The notes beneath the pieces were generated by a model. It did not search any database, had not been told where the DNA came from, and was given only the letters and a program-made list of their open reading frames with translations. Made by a program: the position numbers and the translations under genes. Shown here piece after piece: positions 1 to 9,522 of a stretch of 64,000 bases of DNA. Source of the DNA: Candidatus Vicinibacter affinis (GTDB lineage: Bacteria > Bacteroidota > Bacteroidia > Chitinophagales > Saprospiraceae); the NCBI GenBank assembly GCA_016714365.1, contig JADJNH010000005.1, positions 1,836,501 to 1,900,500 on the forward strand, in the 5' to 3' direction. How positions within the stretch are numbered: the stretch's first letter is position 1; every line of letters begins with the position of its first letter.

Positions 1-2162
1 ATGCCGGCGAACCTGCTTTGGAAGCTAAAACCTGGTCCGGAATTTATGCCAAAAAATCCGGGGTACGAGTGAATGCCGGTTCATTCATAAATTTGTTGAA
101 CGGTGTCAGGACCTTAGATTCAAAATTAACTGTAGAGGGGTCAAATTTTAACAATATTTGGGAAGTAGGCAACAGTAATATTTCTGCTGAAAAATCCAAT
201 GGCAAAGCAATTCACTCTGTTGGTTTTCCAAATAATACCCTCGTTTCCAATTGTACTGTGGAGAACAGCAACTGGGGGATTTATACGAAAGGAGTGAATT
301 GTACCGCAAGCAATAACCACCTGAAAAATGTATTGACAGGCATGCAGTTTGATTACAGTCCCGGAAGGACATTTGACATAAAACACAATAATATTGCAGC
401 GGTGAACAGAGGGATAAATTTTTCCTGGACCGGAGAAGTTTCCTCCATCATAGTGAACGAACAAAACACCATTCAATTGACAGGTCAAAATGCAATTGGA
501 ATAGACCTTGTGGAGACCAAAGGAAATCTGAAAACAATTTTTCAGAACAACATCCAAATTGGGAATGGGTATAAGGGAATCAACCATGAAAACAGCCGGG
601 GCAGCTGGATTTATAACAATGCTGTATTTGCAGATGGTTTGAATTCATTGCCCAATATTGGAATATCCATTACAGGTGGTTCTGATGCATTGGTTGCGTG
701 TAATTTATTATCTTCATCAATGGTTTGCAACAATCAAGGGCTTTATGTGTCGGAATCATTAAATAATGCAGATATCGCCAATTTTGCAGAAGGCTGGCAG
801 TACGACTTCCAGTTTGCAGGCACTTCCTTGGGTACTGTTTTTGCAAACAATAAAATGGGCAATGCCAACCATGGTTTGATATTGGGTTTTGCTCAGGGAG
901 GATTTAGTGCCCGAATAGGTGTACAGGAGCACAAGGGCAATCGTTGGAATGGGACACATGCCAAAGGTGCTAAACATTATGGTCCGTATGGTGACAGAGA
1001 AAAATCCAGATTTATTGTCAATGCTCAAGATCCCAATAATCCGGATCTAAAACCGAATAACTTTTCTGAGTTAGTGAATGATGGATGGTTTGCACATGAT
1101 CCTGGGAGTGCAGCAAGTTGGAATTGTAATTTAGGTATTGGCTCGGGTAATCCAAATCCATTCCCTCGTTTGTTTCCTAGATCTGATGATTATTTTATAT
1201 TAAATAATGATTTTGACACAGATTATGATTGGGGATCAAGAATTTGGACAGATAGAAGGCAATTGTATCGGCAGATTTTGGAAACTGGAGTTGGAGAAAA
1301 TATTCCTCGGACATTCAATAATTTTTTCAATAATCACACGAATACTTCCGTAGGTAAGTTTGAGTTAGTAGAAAATGGGATCAGGGATGCTTACCGAAAT
1401 GGCACATTCATTAACGATCAAATACAAGCTAATTTGATTAGTTTAGAAAATCTGACTACCAATATTGCTAGTATTACTGGTCAGATGAATAGCTTAAGCA
1501 ATCCTACCGAACAAGCTTCCTTGCAATTGCAATTAAATACCCTGATGGCTCAAAAAAATACAATCTTAGTCAATCAATCAGCATTGAGTAATCAATGGCT
1601 TACAGGTGTACAGACTATTTTGAACCAATTTTTATTGGAAAACAATTCAATCATAACTTCCGAAGTGTATGAACAGAATCAAAAACAAGTTAATCAAATT
1701 ATGCTTCAAAAAATGATATCCAATGATTGGAGTATTTCTGAGACTGAAAGACTTCAAATTGATCAAATTGCGAGCCAATGCCCATATTATGGAGGAGATG
1801 GAGTCAATCGTGCCCGTGCATTAGCAGCAATTTACCGACTTGACCGTTACAGTGATGAAGAAATTTGTAATTTAGCCTTAGCTTCAAGGAGCAGCGTAAA
1901 TAAAAACAGTGCTTTGGATAAAGTTAGTATTTATCCTAATCCAGTAAGTGATCTTATTACGATTAATGTACCAATTAAAAGTAATAATGAGATAAACATA
2001 GAAATTTTGAATATGGAAGGAAAAAATATCAATCTATTTATTGTGACTCCGGGACAAGAAGAATTGACGTTTTCTGCCAGCAGTTTGCCAAGCGGCATTT
2101 ATTTTGCCAAGATATATATGCCTGATGGAAATAATCTAATCACAAAATTCTTTAAAAATTAA
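1..2162 (+). CDS. Secreted parallel beta-helix protein with T9SS type A sorting domain (5' truncated)
   Basis: The reading frame is open to the first base of the window, so the N-terminus and signal peptide lie upstream; a TTG at 18 is only an internal codon. Residues up to about 300 are Asn/Gly-rich with spaced turns such as NNTLV..NCTVENSNWGIYTKG..CTASNNHL, typical of a right-handed parallel beta-helix. A Gln/Asn/Leu-rich stretch around residues 475-530 looks like a coiled coil. The last 75 residues (VSIYPNPVSD..GIYFAKIY..) form a T9SS type A C-terminal domain, so the product is probably exported to the cell surface or medium. The enzymatic role is unknown. A strong terminator follows the stop. 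Domain class is fairly sure, substrate is not. Confidence 0.8.
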   Translation, partial: AGEPALEAKTWSGIYAKKSGVRVNAGSFINLLNGVRTLDSKLTVEGSNFNNIWEVGNSNISAEKSNGKAIHSVGFPNNTLVSNCTVENSNWGIYTKGVNCTASNNHLKNVLTGMQFDYSPGRTFDIKHNNIAAVNRGINFSWTGEVSSIIVNEQNTIQLTGQNAIGIDLVETKGNLKTIFQNNIQIGNGYKGINHENSRGSWIYNNAVFADGLNSLPNIGISITGGSDALVACNLLSSSMVCNNQGLYVSESLNNADIANFAEGWQYDFQFAGTSLGTVFANNKMGNANHGLILGFAQGGFSARIGVQEHKGNRWNGTHAKGAKHYGPYGDREKSRFIVNAQDPNNPDLKPNNFSELVNDGWFAHDPGSAASWNCNLGIGSGNPNPFPRLFPRSDDYFILNNDFDTDYDWGSRIWTDRRQLYRQILETGVGENIPRTFNNFFNNHTNTSVGKFELVENGIRDAYRNGTFINDQIQANLISLENLTTNIASITGQMNSLSNPTEQASLQLQLNTLMAQKNTILVNQSALSNQWLTGVQTILNQFLLENNSIITSEVYEQNQKQVNQIMLQKMISNDWSISETERLQIDQIASQCPYYGGDGVNRARALAAIYRLDRYSDEEICNLALASRSSVNKNSALDKVSIYPNPVSDLITINVPIKSNNEINIEILNMEGKNINLFIVTPGQEELTFSASSLPSGIYFAKIYMPDGNNLITKFFKN

Positions 2163-2170
2163 TAAATTCA

Positions 2171-2206
2171 ATTAAAATGCTACTGAAGTTTCGGTAGCAT
2201 TTTAAT
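2171..2206 (+). terminator. Rho-independent terminator after the beta-helix gene
   Basis: A 16-bp stem (2171-2186 with 2191-2206, loop AGTT) begins ATTAAAATGCTAC and is followed by a T-rich run (TTTTTATTTTTATTT). The only non-Watson-Crick pair (2184/2193) is a U-G wobble in plus-strand RNA, so it fits termination of the upstream plus-strand gene. Confidence 0.85.
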
Positions 2207-2228
2207 TTTTATTTTTATTTAAAAAATT

Positions 2229-3734
2229 ATGAAACTATTTTATTTTTTTATTTTTCCAATACTTGCTTTTGCACAAGGAAAACGGGATTATATCTGGTTA
2301 TTTGGTGGCTCAAATAATAATACTGATTCTAATTTTTATCGTTCTATTTTAGATTTTAATGAAAAACCCATGAAGTCCATGCGTTTGGGAATAGGACATC
2401 GGATTCACCAAAACAACGCCAGTATCTGTGACAAAGATGGTAAATTATTGATGTACACCGCTGGTTGCAATATTTCAGACAGACTTCACCGACCCATGCC
2501 GAATGGTAAGATCAATGAAGGGGTTGTTTGGGATTTTGGTTGTCAACGAGGAGATTATGCAATTCATAATGGGACAGTATTTGTCCCTAAAATAAATGAT
2601 TACCAAAAGTATATTTTATTTCATAAATATGAAGAATTTGATCCTGATCCAAATTTACCAGGGGCAACTTCTACAAAATTGTTATATAGCATTGTAGATA
2701 TGGCTTTAAATAACGGCTATGGAGATGTGACTGCAAAAAATCAAGTAGTAATTGAAAAGCATTTATCCGGAGCTGACCTTACCGCCACGCGACATAGTAA
2801 TAATCAAAACTGGTGGATTGTAGTGCCTGGCCGCGCCAATGACTTATATTATAGTATTCAGTTCACTGAAAATGGACCCTTGCCTTATCAAGAAATGAAA
2901 TTGGGGATCCCCATGCAATACCTGGATGATGGAGGCTCACAATCCTGTTTTTCGCCGGATGGAACAAAGTATGCACGGATGACACCTAGCACAGGCTTGT
3001 TTTTAATGGACTTTAATCGGTCAAACGGACAGCTCAGCAATTTCAGAAATGTTACCACCGGATCTGAGACAAATGATCATTCAGTAGGAGTTGCATTTTC
3101 ACCAAATTCTAGATTTGTCTATTTGGTGTATCGATTTGATTTATACCAGGTGGATACCTGGGCCCAAGACTTACAGGCTAGCCTGGTACATATAGATTCC
3201 TGGGATGGCTATGTGGATGAGGGAATCTGGGCGGCGGGCTTTGATGCTGCGATGTTGGGTCCGGATTGTAAAATCTACATTCGCACAGGAACAAGCAATA
3301 GGGTGATGCACGTCATCCACAATCCAAATGAAAAAGGAAAAGCATGTAATTTTGAACAACATGATATTCATCTCCCGGCATGGAATCATGCGAGTATTCC
3401 CAACTTCGTGAATTACCGATTAGGCTATGAACCGGTGTGTGACAGCACAATGACCATGACATGGAATGTGGATTTTAGTAAAAATTTGAAAGATCTTTTT
3501 CTCTATCCAAATCCGGCAGCTAAAGAAATAACAATTGAACTGTCAGATCAGTCCAAATCGATTTCATTGTTCAAACTGGAAGATGTACAAGGCAAACTAT
3601 TAAAAACAATAAGTGAGAATGACAATACCAATAAAATAAAATTCCAGGTAGAAGATTTGCCTACGGGTATTTATTTTATAAATTTATTGGATAATGAAGG
3701 AGTTAACCGGAGAGGCAGATTTATTAAAAGATAG
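2229..3734 (+). CDS. Secreted propeller-like protein, copy 1 of a tandem array, T9SS type A sorting domain
   Basis: 501 aa. A short signal peptide (residues 1-15, ending AFAQ) is followed by KRDYIWLFGG. The body has WD40/kelch-like strand motifs (SQSCFSPDGTKYARM, VAFSPNSRFVYLVYRFD) and a CKIYIRTGTSNRVMHVIHNP signature of the kind seen in Bacteroidota secreted beta-propellers. Residues about 425-501 (LYPNPAAKEITIEL..GIYFINLL) are a T9SS type A sorting domain. First of three tandem paralogues (next at 4150 and 5689). It shares its C-terminal tail almost base for base with copy 3 but not with copy 2. The function of the family is not known to me; a surface-exposed binding or structural role is inferred. 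Confidence 0.8.
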   Translation: MKLFYFFIFPILAFAQGKRDYIWLFGGSNNNTDSNFYRSILDFNEKPMKSMRLGIGHRIHQNNASICDKDGKLLMYTAGCNISDRLHRPMPNGKINEGVVWDFGCQRGDYAIHNGTVFVPKINDYQKYILFHKYEEFDPDPNLPGATSTKLLYSIVDMALNNGYGDVTAKNQVVIEKHLSGADLTATRHSNNQNWWIVVPGRANDLYYSIQFTENGPLPYQEMKLGIPMQYLDDGGSQSCFSPDGTKYARMTPSTGLFLMDFNRSNGQLSNFRNVTTGSETNDHSVGVAFSPNSRFVYLVYRFDLYQVDTWAQDLQASLVHIDSWDGYVDEGIWAAGFDAAMLGPDCKIYIRTGTSNRVMHVIHNPNEKGKACNFEQHDIHLPAWNHASIPNFVNYRLGYEPVCDSTMTMTWNVDFSKNLKDLFLYPNPAAKEITIELSDQSKSISLFKLEDVQGKLLKTISENDNTNKIKFQVEDLPTGIYFINLLDNEGVNRRGRFIKR

Positions 3735-4086
3735 ATATTATTAGTCTTTCAGATTGAGAATTTTTCAGGATTGGAATAATACAAATAATTGTAATCAGGC
3801 AGCAACCATAAGAACTCAGCCTTCTCCCGGAAACGAATGGGAAGGGATATCCTTATTTCCAAATCCTGCCAGCGAAAGGATAACAATGATTGTCAGCGGG
3901 AAGGATGAAGGAATTAACGAAATTGAAATCTTTACCATGGAAGGTAAATTGGTCATGATGGAAAATGTAAAATTTGTAAATGAGGAAATTAGTTTTTCTA
4001 TCCAACATTTGGAGCGTGGGATGTATTATGTAAAAGTTTACCTTTCAGATGGTAGTGTGGGATCGAAGAGATTTATGAAACAGTAA
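3735..4086 (+). pseudogene. Orphan T9SS type A sorting-domain remnant 1
   Basis: An open frame from about 3754 encodes 110 residues that are almost entirely a T9SS C-terminal domain (LFPNPASERITMIV..EIFTMEGKLVMME..GMYYVKVYLSDG). It has no signal peptide and only a TTG at 3754 as possible start, with an in-frame TAG at 3742. It lies 19 bp after a gene that already has its own sorting domain. It therefore looks like the leftover 3' end of a deleted paralogue. A sorting domain with no signal peptide could not be exported. The leading bases (about 3734-3776) recur at 7195-7238 after copy 3. Confidence 0.6.
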
Positions 4087-4097
4087 TTATTAATACT

Positions 4098-4131
4098 TTG
4101 GAATGCAATCCAAAACAGGATTGCATTCCAA
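4098..4131 (+). terminator. Rho-independent terminator
   Basis: A perfect 14-bp stem TTGGAATGCAATCC (4098-4111) with its complement at 4118-4131, loop AAAACA, is followed by TTTTTTATA. It ends the transcript of copy 1 plus the orphan sorting domain. Confidence 0.9.
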
Positions 4132-4149
4132 TTTTTTATACCTAAAACA

Positions 4150-5655
4150 ATGAAGATATATTTTCTGATTTTATGCCCATTCATAATTTTTGCACAGGGG
4201 AAAAGAGATTATGTTTGGCTTTTAGGAGGAAACAGAACACCAACCACCGATACAAGTTATCAAGGATTTCAAATTGATTTTAATACTAAACCAAGATCAA
4301 TTTATATTAAAGATCGCCCTAACCCAATCTTGCGTCAAAACAATGCCAGCATATGTGATAAGGATGGCAACTTATTGATGTACACGGCCGGTTGCCATGT
4401 TTCGGATCGTCTACATCGGGTTATGCCCAATGGGAAGATTAATGAGGGCTTAGTGTGGGATTTTTATTGTAAGTATGGAGATTATCCGTTGTATAATGGC
4501 ACCTTAATTATCCCAATGGTAAGTAAAGCAAATGAATATATAGTTTTGCACAGGTTCCTTGAGTTTGATCCTGATCCACAATTACCAGGGGGAACATCTA
4601 CGAAGTTATTATACAGTATTGTTGATATGAATGCCAATAATAGCTTTGGCGACGTGAAAAGCAAAAACCAAATTGTTATAGAAAAGCATCTTTCCGGAGG
4701 AGATCTTACAGCTGTCAGACATGCAAATAACATTGACTGGTGGATATTGGTGCCCGGACGCGCAAATGATTTATATTACAGCATACAAATGACGGAAAAT
4801 GGCCCCCGGCCATTTCAAACGATGCAATTAGGGATTCCTATGCAGTACCTGGACGATGGAGGCTCACAATCTTGTTTTTCGGCGGATGGAACAAAGTATG
4901 CGAGGATGACACCCAGCACAGGCTTGTTTTTAATGGACTTTAATCGGTCAAACGGACAGCTCAGCAATTTCAGAAATGTTACCACCGGATCTGAGACAAA
5001 TGATCACTCAGTAGGAGTTGCATTTTCACCAAATTCAAGATTTGTATATCTGGTGTATCGATTTGATTTATATCAGGTGGATACCTGGGAAAAAGATGTT
5101 CAGGCAAGTCTGGTGCATATAGATTCCTGGGATGGTTATGTGGAAGGTGGAATATGGGCAGCGGGATTTGATGCGGCGATGCTCGGTCCGGATTGTAAAA
5201 TCTACATCCGCACGGGAACCAGCAATCGGGTGATGCACGTCATCCACAATCCAAATGAAAAAGGTAAAGCTTGTAATTTTGAACAACACGGCATTCAACT
5301 TCCGGCAAGAAATCATGCGAGTATTCCCAACTTCGTGAATTACCGATTAGGATATGAACCGGTGTGTGACAGCACATTGACCAGGACCTGGGATATATTT
5401 TCGGATTCTAATGAAGCAATTGGTTATCCAAATCTTGTACAAAGTATAATGAACATTGAATTGCGAAATCGTAAAAATTTTATTCAAAACATCAGCATAT
5501 TAGATTTGAATGGTCAGGTTGTAACAAAGAAATCTTTTTTAGATGCAAACTTTAAAGAGACAATTGATTTAAGCAATTTGGATGCAGGCATATATCTTGT
5601 CAAAGTGACGGATAAAAGTGGGCAGGAGTATGTAATTAAAAGTGTTAAAAACTAA
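4150..5655 (+). CDS. Secreted propeller-like protein, copy 2 of the tandem array, divergent sorting domain
   Basis: 501 aa, with signal peptide (residues 1-16, ending IFAQ) and the same KRDYVWLLGG start and propeller body as copies 1 and 3. From about 4441 to 5340 it is nearly identical in DNA to copy 3 (5981-6880). Its C-terminus (residues about 415-501, DIFSDSNEAIGYPNLVQS..GIYLVKVTDKSG) is a different T9SS-type domain in which the usual YPNP is YPNL. The upstream bases 4132-4149 recur before copy 3, so the array was duplicated together with its leader. Surface or secreted location inferred; function unknown. Confidence 0.8.
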   Translation: MKIYFLILCPFIIFAQGKRDYVWLLGGNRTPTTDTSYQGFQIDFNTKPRSIYIKDRPNPILRQNNASICDKDGNLLMYTAGCHVSDRLHRVMPNGKINEGLVWDFYCKYGDYPLYNGTLIIPMVSKANEYIVLHRFLEFDPDPQLPGGTSTKLLYSIVDMNANNSFGDVKSKNQIVIEKHLSGGDLTAVRHANNIDWWILVPGRANDLYYSIQMTENGPRPFQTMQLGIPMQYLDDGGSQSCFSADGTKYARMTPSTGLFLMDFNRSNGQLSNFRNVTTGSETNDHSVGVAFSPNSRFVYLVYRFDLYQVDTWEKDVQASLVHIDSWDGYVEGGIWAAGFDAAMLGPDCKIYIRTGTSNRVMHVIHNPNEKGKACNFEQHGIQLPARNHASIPNFVNYRLGYEPVCDSTLTRTWDIFSDSNEAIGYPNLVQSIMNIELRNRKNFIQNISILDLNGQVVTKKSFLDANFKETIDLSNLDAGIYLVKVTDKSGQEYVIKSVKN

Positions 5656-5688
5656 AAGGAAATTCCATCATTTTTTATACCTAATACA

Positions 5689-7196
5689 ATGAAGATATAT
5701 TTTCTGATTTTATTTCCATTCATAATTTTTGCCCAAGGCAAAAGAGATTATATATGGTTGCTAGGCGGAAGTAATTCAGCAATTGATGATACAAATTATT
5801 ATCGCTTTAACTTTGATTTTAATAAAAAGCCCATGGGTATATATATAACTCATAAAGATTATCGCATTCATCAAAACAACGCCAGCATTTGTGATAAAGA
5901 TGGAAACTTATTGATGTACACCGCTGGTTGTAATGTATCGGACAGGCTTCACCGACCTATGCCCAATGGGAAGATTAATGAGGGCTTAGTGTGGGATTTT
6001 TATTGTAAGTATGGAGATCATCCTTTGTATAATGGCACCTTAATTATCCCAATGGTAAGTAAAGCAAATGAATATATAGTTTTGCACAGGTTCCTTGAGT
6101 TTGATCCTGATCCACAATTACCAGGGGGAACATCTACGAAGTTATTATACAGTATTGTTGATATGAATGCCAATAATAGCTTTGGCGACGTGAAAAGCAA
6201 AAACCAAATTGTTATAGAAAAGCATCTTTCCGGAGGAGATCTTACAGCTGTCAGACATGCAAATAACATTGACTGGTGGATATTGGTGCCTGGACGCGCA
6301 AATGATTTATATTACAGCATACAAATGACGGAAAATGGCCCCGGCCATTTCAAACGATGCAATTAGGGATTCCTATGCAGTACCTGGACGATGGAGGCTC
6401 ACAATCTTGTTTTTCGGCGGATGGAACAAAGTATGCGAGGATGACACCCAGCACAGGCTTGTTTTTAATGGACTTTAATCGGTCAAACGGACAGCTCAGC
6501 AATTTCAGAAATGTTACCACCGGATCTGAGACAAATGATCATTCAGTTGGAGTCGCATTTTCACCAAATTCAAGATTTATATATCTGGTGTATCGATTTG
6601 ATTTATATCAGGTGGATACCTGGGAAAAAGATGTTCAGGCAAGTCTGGTGCATATAGATTCCTGGGATGGTTATGTGGAGGGTGGAATATGGGCAGCGGG
6701 ATTTGATGCGGCGATGCTCGGTCCGGATTGTAAAATCTACATCCGCACGGGAACCAGCAATCGGGTGATGCACGTCATCCACAATCCAAATGAAAAAGGT
6801 AAAGCTTGTAATTTTGAACAACACGGCATACAACTTCCTGCAAGAAATCATGCGAGTATACCCAACTTTGTGAATTATCGATTGGGCTATGAACCGGTGT
6901 GTGACAGTACAATGACCATGACGTGGAATTTGGCTTTTAGTAAAAATTCGAAAGATCTTTTTCTCTATCCAAATCCGGCAGCTAAAGAAATAACAATTGA
7001 ACTGTCAGATCAGTCCAAATCGATTTCATTGTTCAAACTGGAAGATGTACATGGTAAACTATTACAAACAATAAGTGAGAATGGCAATACCAATAAAATA
7101 AAATTCCAGGTAGAAGATTTGCCTACGGGTATCTATTTTATAAATTTATTGGATAATGAAGGAGTTAACCGGAGAGGCAGATTTATTAAAAGATAG
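5689..7196 (+). pseudogene. Secreted propeller-like protein, copy 3, interrupted by a one-base deletion in a C run
   Basis: The first part (5689-6366) carries the signal peptide and N-terminal half. The rest continues in another frame (about 6345-7196). Aligned to copy 2, the break is exactly at a run of four C (6339-6342) where copy 2 has five (4803-4807). Restoring one C gives a full protein of about 501 aa ending in the same sorting domain as copy 1 (LYPNPAAKEITIEL). As read, the product would be 225 aa without a sorting domain. This may be a true pseudogene, a phase-variable switch, or an assembly error in a homopolymer. Confidence 0.75.
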
Positions 7197-7531
7197 ATAT
7201 TATTAGTCTTTCAGATTGAGAATTTTTCAGGATTGGAATTATGCGTCTATTTGTAAACAGACAGAAACAAATGACGGTAATTCAAAGACCAAAAAGTGAA
7301 TTAATGGTAATAGAAGTATTTTCAAACCCTGCCAGCGACAAGGTAACATTGATTCCCAATGAAGAGGATGATGTAATACGCCAAATTGAAATCTTTACCA
7401 TGGAAGGAAGATTGGTACGGATGGAAAATGGAAGTCCGGTAAAAAATAAAATTCATATTAGAATAAATTTTACAATAAAATATTTTAAGACAACAAGTAG
7501 CGTTTTGCCACATTTGCCGTATCTTGCTTAG
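7197..7531 (+). pseudogene. Orphan T9SS sorting-domain remnant 2, truncated
   Basis: After copy 3 the same trailer as after copy 1 (ATATTATTAGTCTTTCAGAT) leads into a second orphan sorting domain: VFSNPASDKVTLIPNEEDD..EIFTMEGRLVRMENG, in the frame of 7241-7531. Similarity to the first orphan ends near 7465 (after KIHIRI). The final motif, normally GxYxVKV, is missing and replaced by unrelated AT-rich sequence. There is no signal peptide. It is read as a decayed duplicate of 3735-4086. Confidence 0.55.
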
Positions 7532-7659
7532 GGTGGGATTTTTTTATATTTAGCGCACCGTGATTGATACGCTAAATGGTTTAAAGAATTAAAGAAAACG
7601 CTCGCTAAAAAAAAAGTGCGTTCGTTTTATAAGTCTGACTCTAAAAATAAATATTTGAC

Positions 7660-7667
7660 TATATTTG
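7660..7667 (+). promoter_or_regulatory. Candidate -7 box for the 7687 lipoprotein gene
   Basis: TATATTTG matches the Bacteroidota TAnnTTTG element. The start codon lies 19 bases downstream. No convincing TTTG -33 element is seen at 19-21 bp upstream, so this is tentative. Confidence 0.4.
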
Positions 7668-7686
7668 TTAATCAATGTACTAGAAT

Positions 7687-8964
7687 ATGGATTTACGCAA
7701 ACTTTCGTTTTGGACTCATTTTATATTGTTTTTTGTTTATACGGCTTGTGCAAAAAAGTCAAATAGTGAAGTAAAGTTAAGTAGGGCGGTCACATTAGAA
7801 GCAAAGAAAAATATTCAATATGATACAAGCACAGTTAAGGGTATTAATAAGAATAACTCTAATACACAAGAACTTACACTCTTCTTAAGGGAACATACAT
7901 CACCATTATCTCTTAATGACTTAAAAAAGTTAGACAATAATGTTGACTATAAATATCCATTGCTTTTGAATAATAGAGAAAATGCTCAAGAGAGAGGCGA
8001 TACAATATACTATTTTTCAAAAAAATTTAATTATAAAATAGGGTTTAGTAAAACAGATTTAATTAGAACAGGGCATTATAATTTATATCTATTTGATGAA
8101 GAGCAAAAGATTTTTCGAAAAGCTGAAACAAGTGGACTGGAAAGTGAAGAAACCTATGATTGCTTTAAACCATTTGATAATGGGAATGGATTTGTACAAT
8201 TTGCTTATAGGCTTGGATATTCAATGAATATAAAAATATATACATTGTCTAACGGTAAGTATACTGAAGCAAAACAACTAAAATCTGAAATAGCAAGACT
8301 CCATTCAGTTTGTGTTGCAGAAAATGGGAGCTCATTTGTAGTGGTCACTTATAATAAAGATAATATATTTAATATAGAAAAATATTCAATTTCTGGCTCT
8401 AAATTATTTTCTAGAAAATTGCAGAATATAGATATTTTACCTTCCAGTTTATATGTGTCTAATGATGGTAACCATATTAGTTACTACTATCGGAGTATTT
8501 TAAATGGCAATCAAATTGAGTCTCGATATGCAATATTGAATTCAAGGGGAGAGCCTATATTGAACATACCAGTATTCCATATTGGCAACTTCCCAGCTAC
8601 AGATATAAAATACAAGAATATTGATTATTTAATAGTAGAAGGCCACAAAGTATATATATTCGATTTAACTCAAAGAAAGTTAGTTAGAGAAATTGGAGGA
8701 GATAATAATAATGCTAAGGCATATAGGGTTTATTTTCAAAACAATAAGATTTATATATTATTTGTAGAATATAGGTTTCTCAATAATAGAAAGGTGCAAG
8801 ATAAAAAATATATTCAAATATTTGACTTAGAAACAGGTCTTAAAACTAGTACTATTATTTTACCATTTTCAGGCGAAGTTTCGCTATACTTACATGGTAG
8901 CGAGTTTTATTTAAAGCATGAAGATATTGAAATGAAAAACAACATATTCAAACTTAAGATTTAG
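7687..8964 (+). CDS. Putative lipoprotein, possibly propeller-like, function unknown
   Basis: 425 aa. The N-terminus (residues 1-21) is a lipoprotein signal with lipobox VYTAC, Cys21 being the predicted lipidated residue, so it should sit in a membrane facing the periplasm or surface. The rest is Lys/Asn/Ile/Tyr-rich with repeated short beta-strand patterns (NKIYILFVEYR, DLETGLKTSTIILPF) that suggest a beta-propeller, but no clear family motif is seen. A TATATTTG box (7660-7667) lies 19 bp before the ATG. The next reading frame starts 3 bp after the stop. The region is visibly more AT-rich than the housekeeping genes. Confidence 0.65.
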   Translation: MDLRKLSFWTHFILFFVYTACAKKSNSEVKLSRAVTLEAKKNIQYDTSTVKGINKNNSNTQELTLFLREHTSPLSLNDLKKLDNNVDYKYPLLLNNRENAQERGDTIYYFSKKFNYKIGFSKTDLIRTGHYNLYLFDEEQKIFRKAETSGLESEETYDCFKPFDNGNGFVQFAYRLGYSMNIKIYTLSNGKYTEAKQLKSEIARLHSVCVAENGSSFVVVTYNKDNIFNIEKYSISGSKLFSRKLQNIDILPSSLYVSNDGNHISYYYRSILNGNQIESRYAILNSRGEPILNIPVFHIGNFPATDIKYKNIDYLIVEGHKVYIFDLTQRKLVREIGGDNNNAKAYRVYFQNNKIYILFVEYRFLNNRKVQDKKYIQIFDLETGLKTSTIILPFSGEVSLYLHGSEFYLKHEDIEMKNNIFKLKI

Positions 8965-8967
8965 CTA

Positions 8968-9522
8968 ATGAAAAGCGCTGTTGTATTTTATCTATATCTA
9001 GTTATAATCACACAATCATTCGCACAATATCAATATCCGTTTAAAAATGGTGGAGATCAACCATATATTAATGGTGGAACATATTTCATTGAAAATGAAT
9101 TGATGGTAGACGCGCTAAGACAACAAGGACCGGTCTATAAAAATCATTCTTTTGGACCCTATCAGATAAAAATGGAGACCCCGTGACGATTGCTGGTTTC
9201 CTGGAATTTGCCATTTACAAGAGACTTTAATGAGTAAATACCACAAGCTGTAAATTGCGGAGATACCTCTTGATTTAACAAAGTTTGTAGTGGAGTCACT
9301 GGGTAATGATTATTTAAAGGTTTACATGAATCAATCAATTAACAAGAGGCTTTGGATTATAGATCAGGTAACCATGTCATTGGTTATCGCGTTGATTATT
9401 TCACAGGAGTATATCCAGAAGAGATATTTCAAAGATACGTTTTTCTTAAAAGTGAAAGCAATACTGGACGAGATGCTTCGCTCACCAACTCAAAACCTGT
9501 GAAAATTTATTATTTTAATTAA
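8968..9522 (+). pseudogene. Decayed small secreted protein gene, multiple frameshifts
   Basis: The first 65 codons give a good signal peptide (ending QSFAQ) and YQYPFKNGGDQPYINGGTYF. The frame then ends at 9186. Protein-like sequence continues in other frames: DKNGDPVTIAGFLEFAIYKR (frame of 9165), IPLDLTKFVVESLGNDYLKVYMNQS (frame of 9257), and RSGNHVIGYRVDYFTGVYPE through to a TAA at 9520-9522 (frame of 9361). At least three frame changes are needed, so it is probably an inactivated gene of about 180 codons. It sits directly behind the 7687 lipoprotein gene. Family not recognised. Confidence 0.55.

Noticed and set aside
2229..7196. Tandem near-identical genes considered as a mobile element
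   Set aside because: No transposase, terminal inverted repeats or target-site duplications were seen; simple duplication plus recombination explains the pattern.
9290..9502. A 70-residue plus-strand frame starting with GTG
   Set aside because: Only its first part is protein-like. The second half reads better in another frame (RSGNHVIGYRVDYFTGVYPE), so it is part of the decayed gene 8968-9522.
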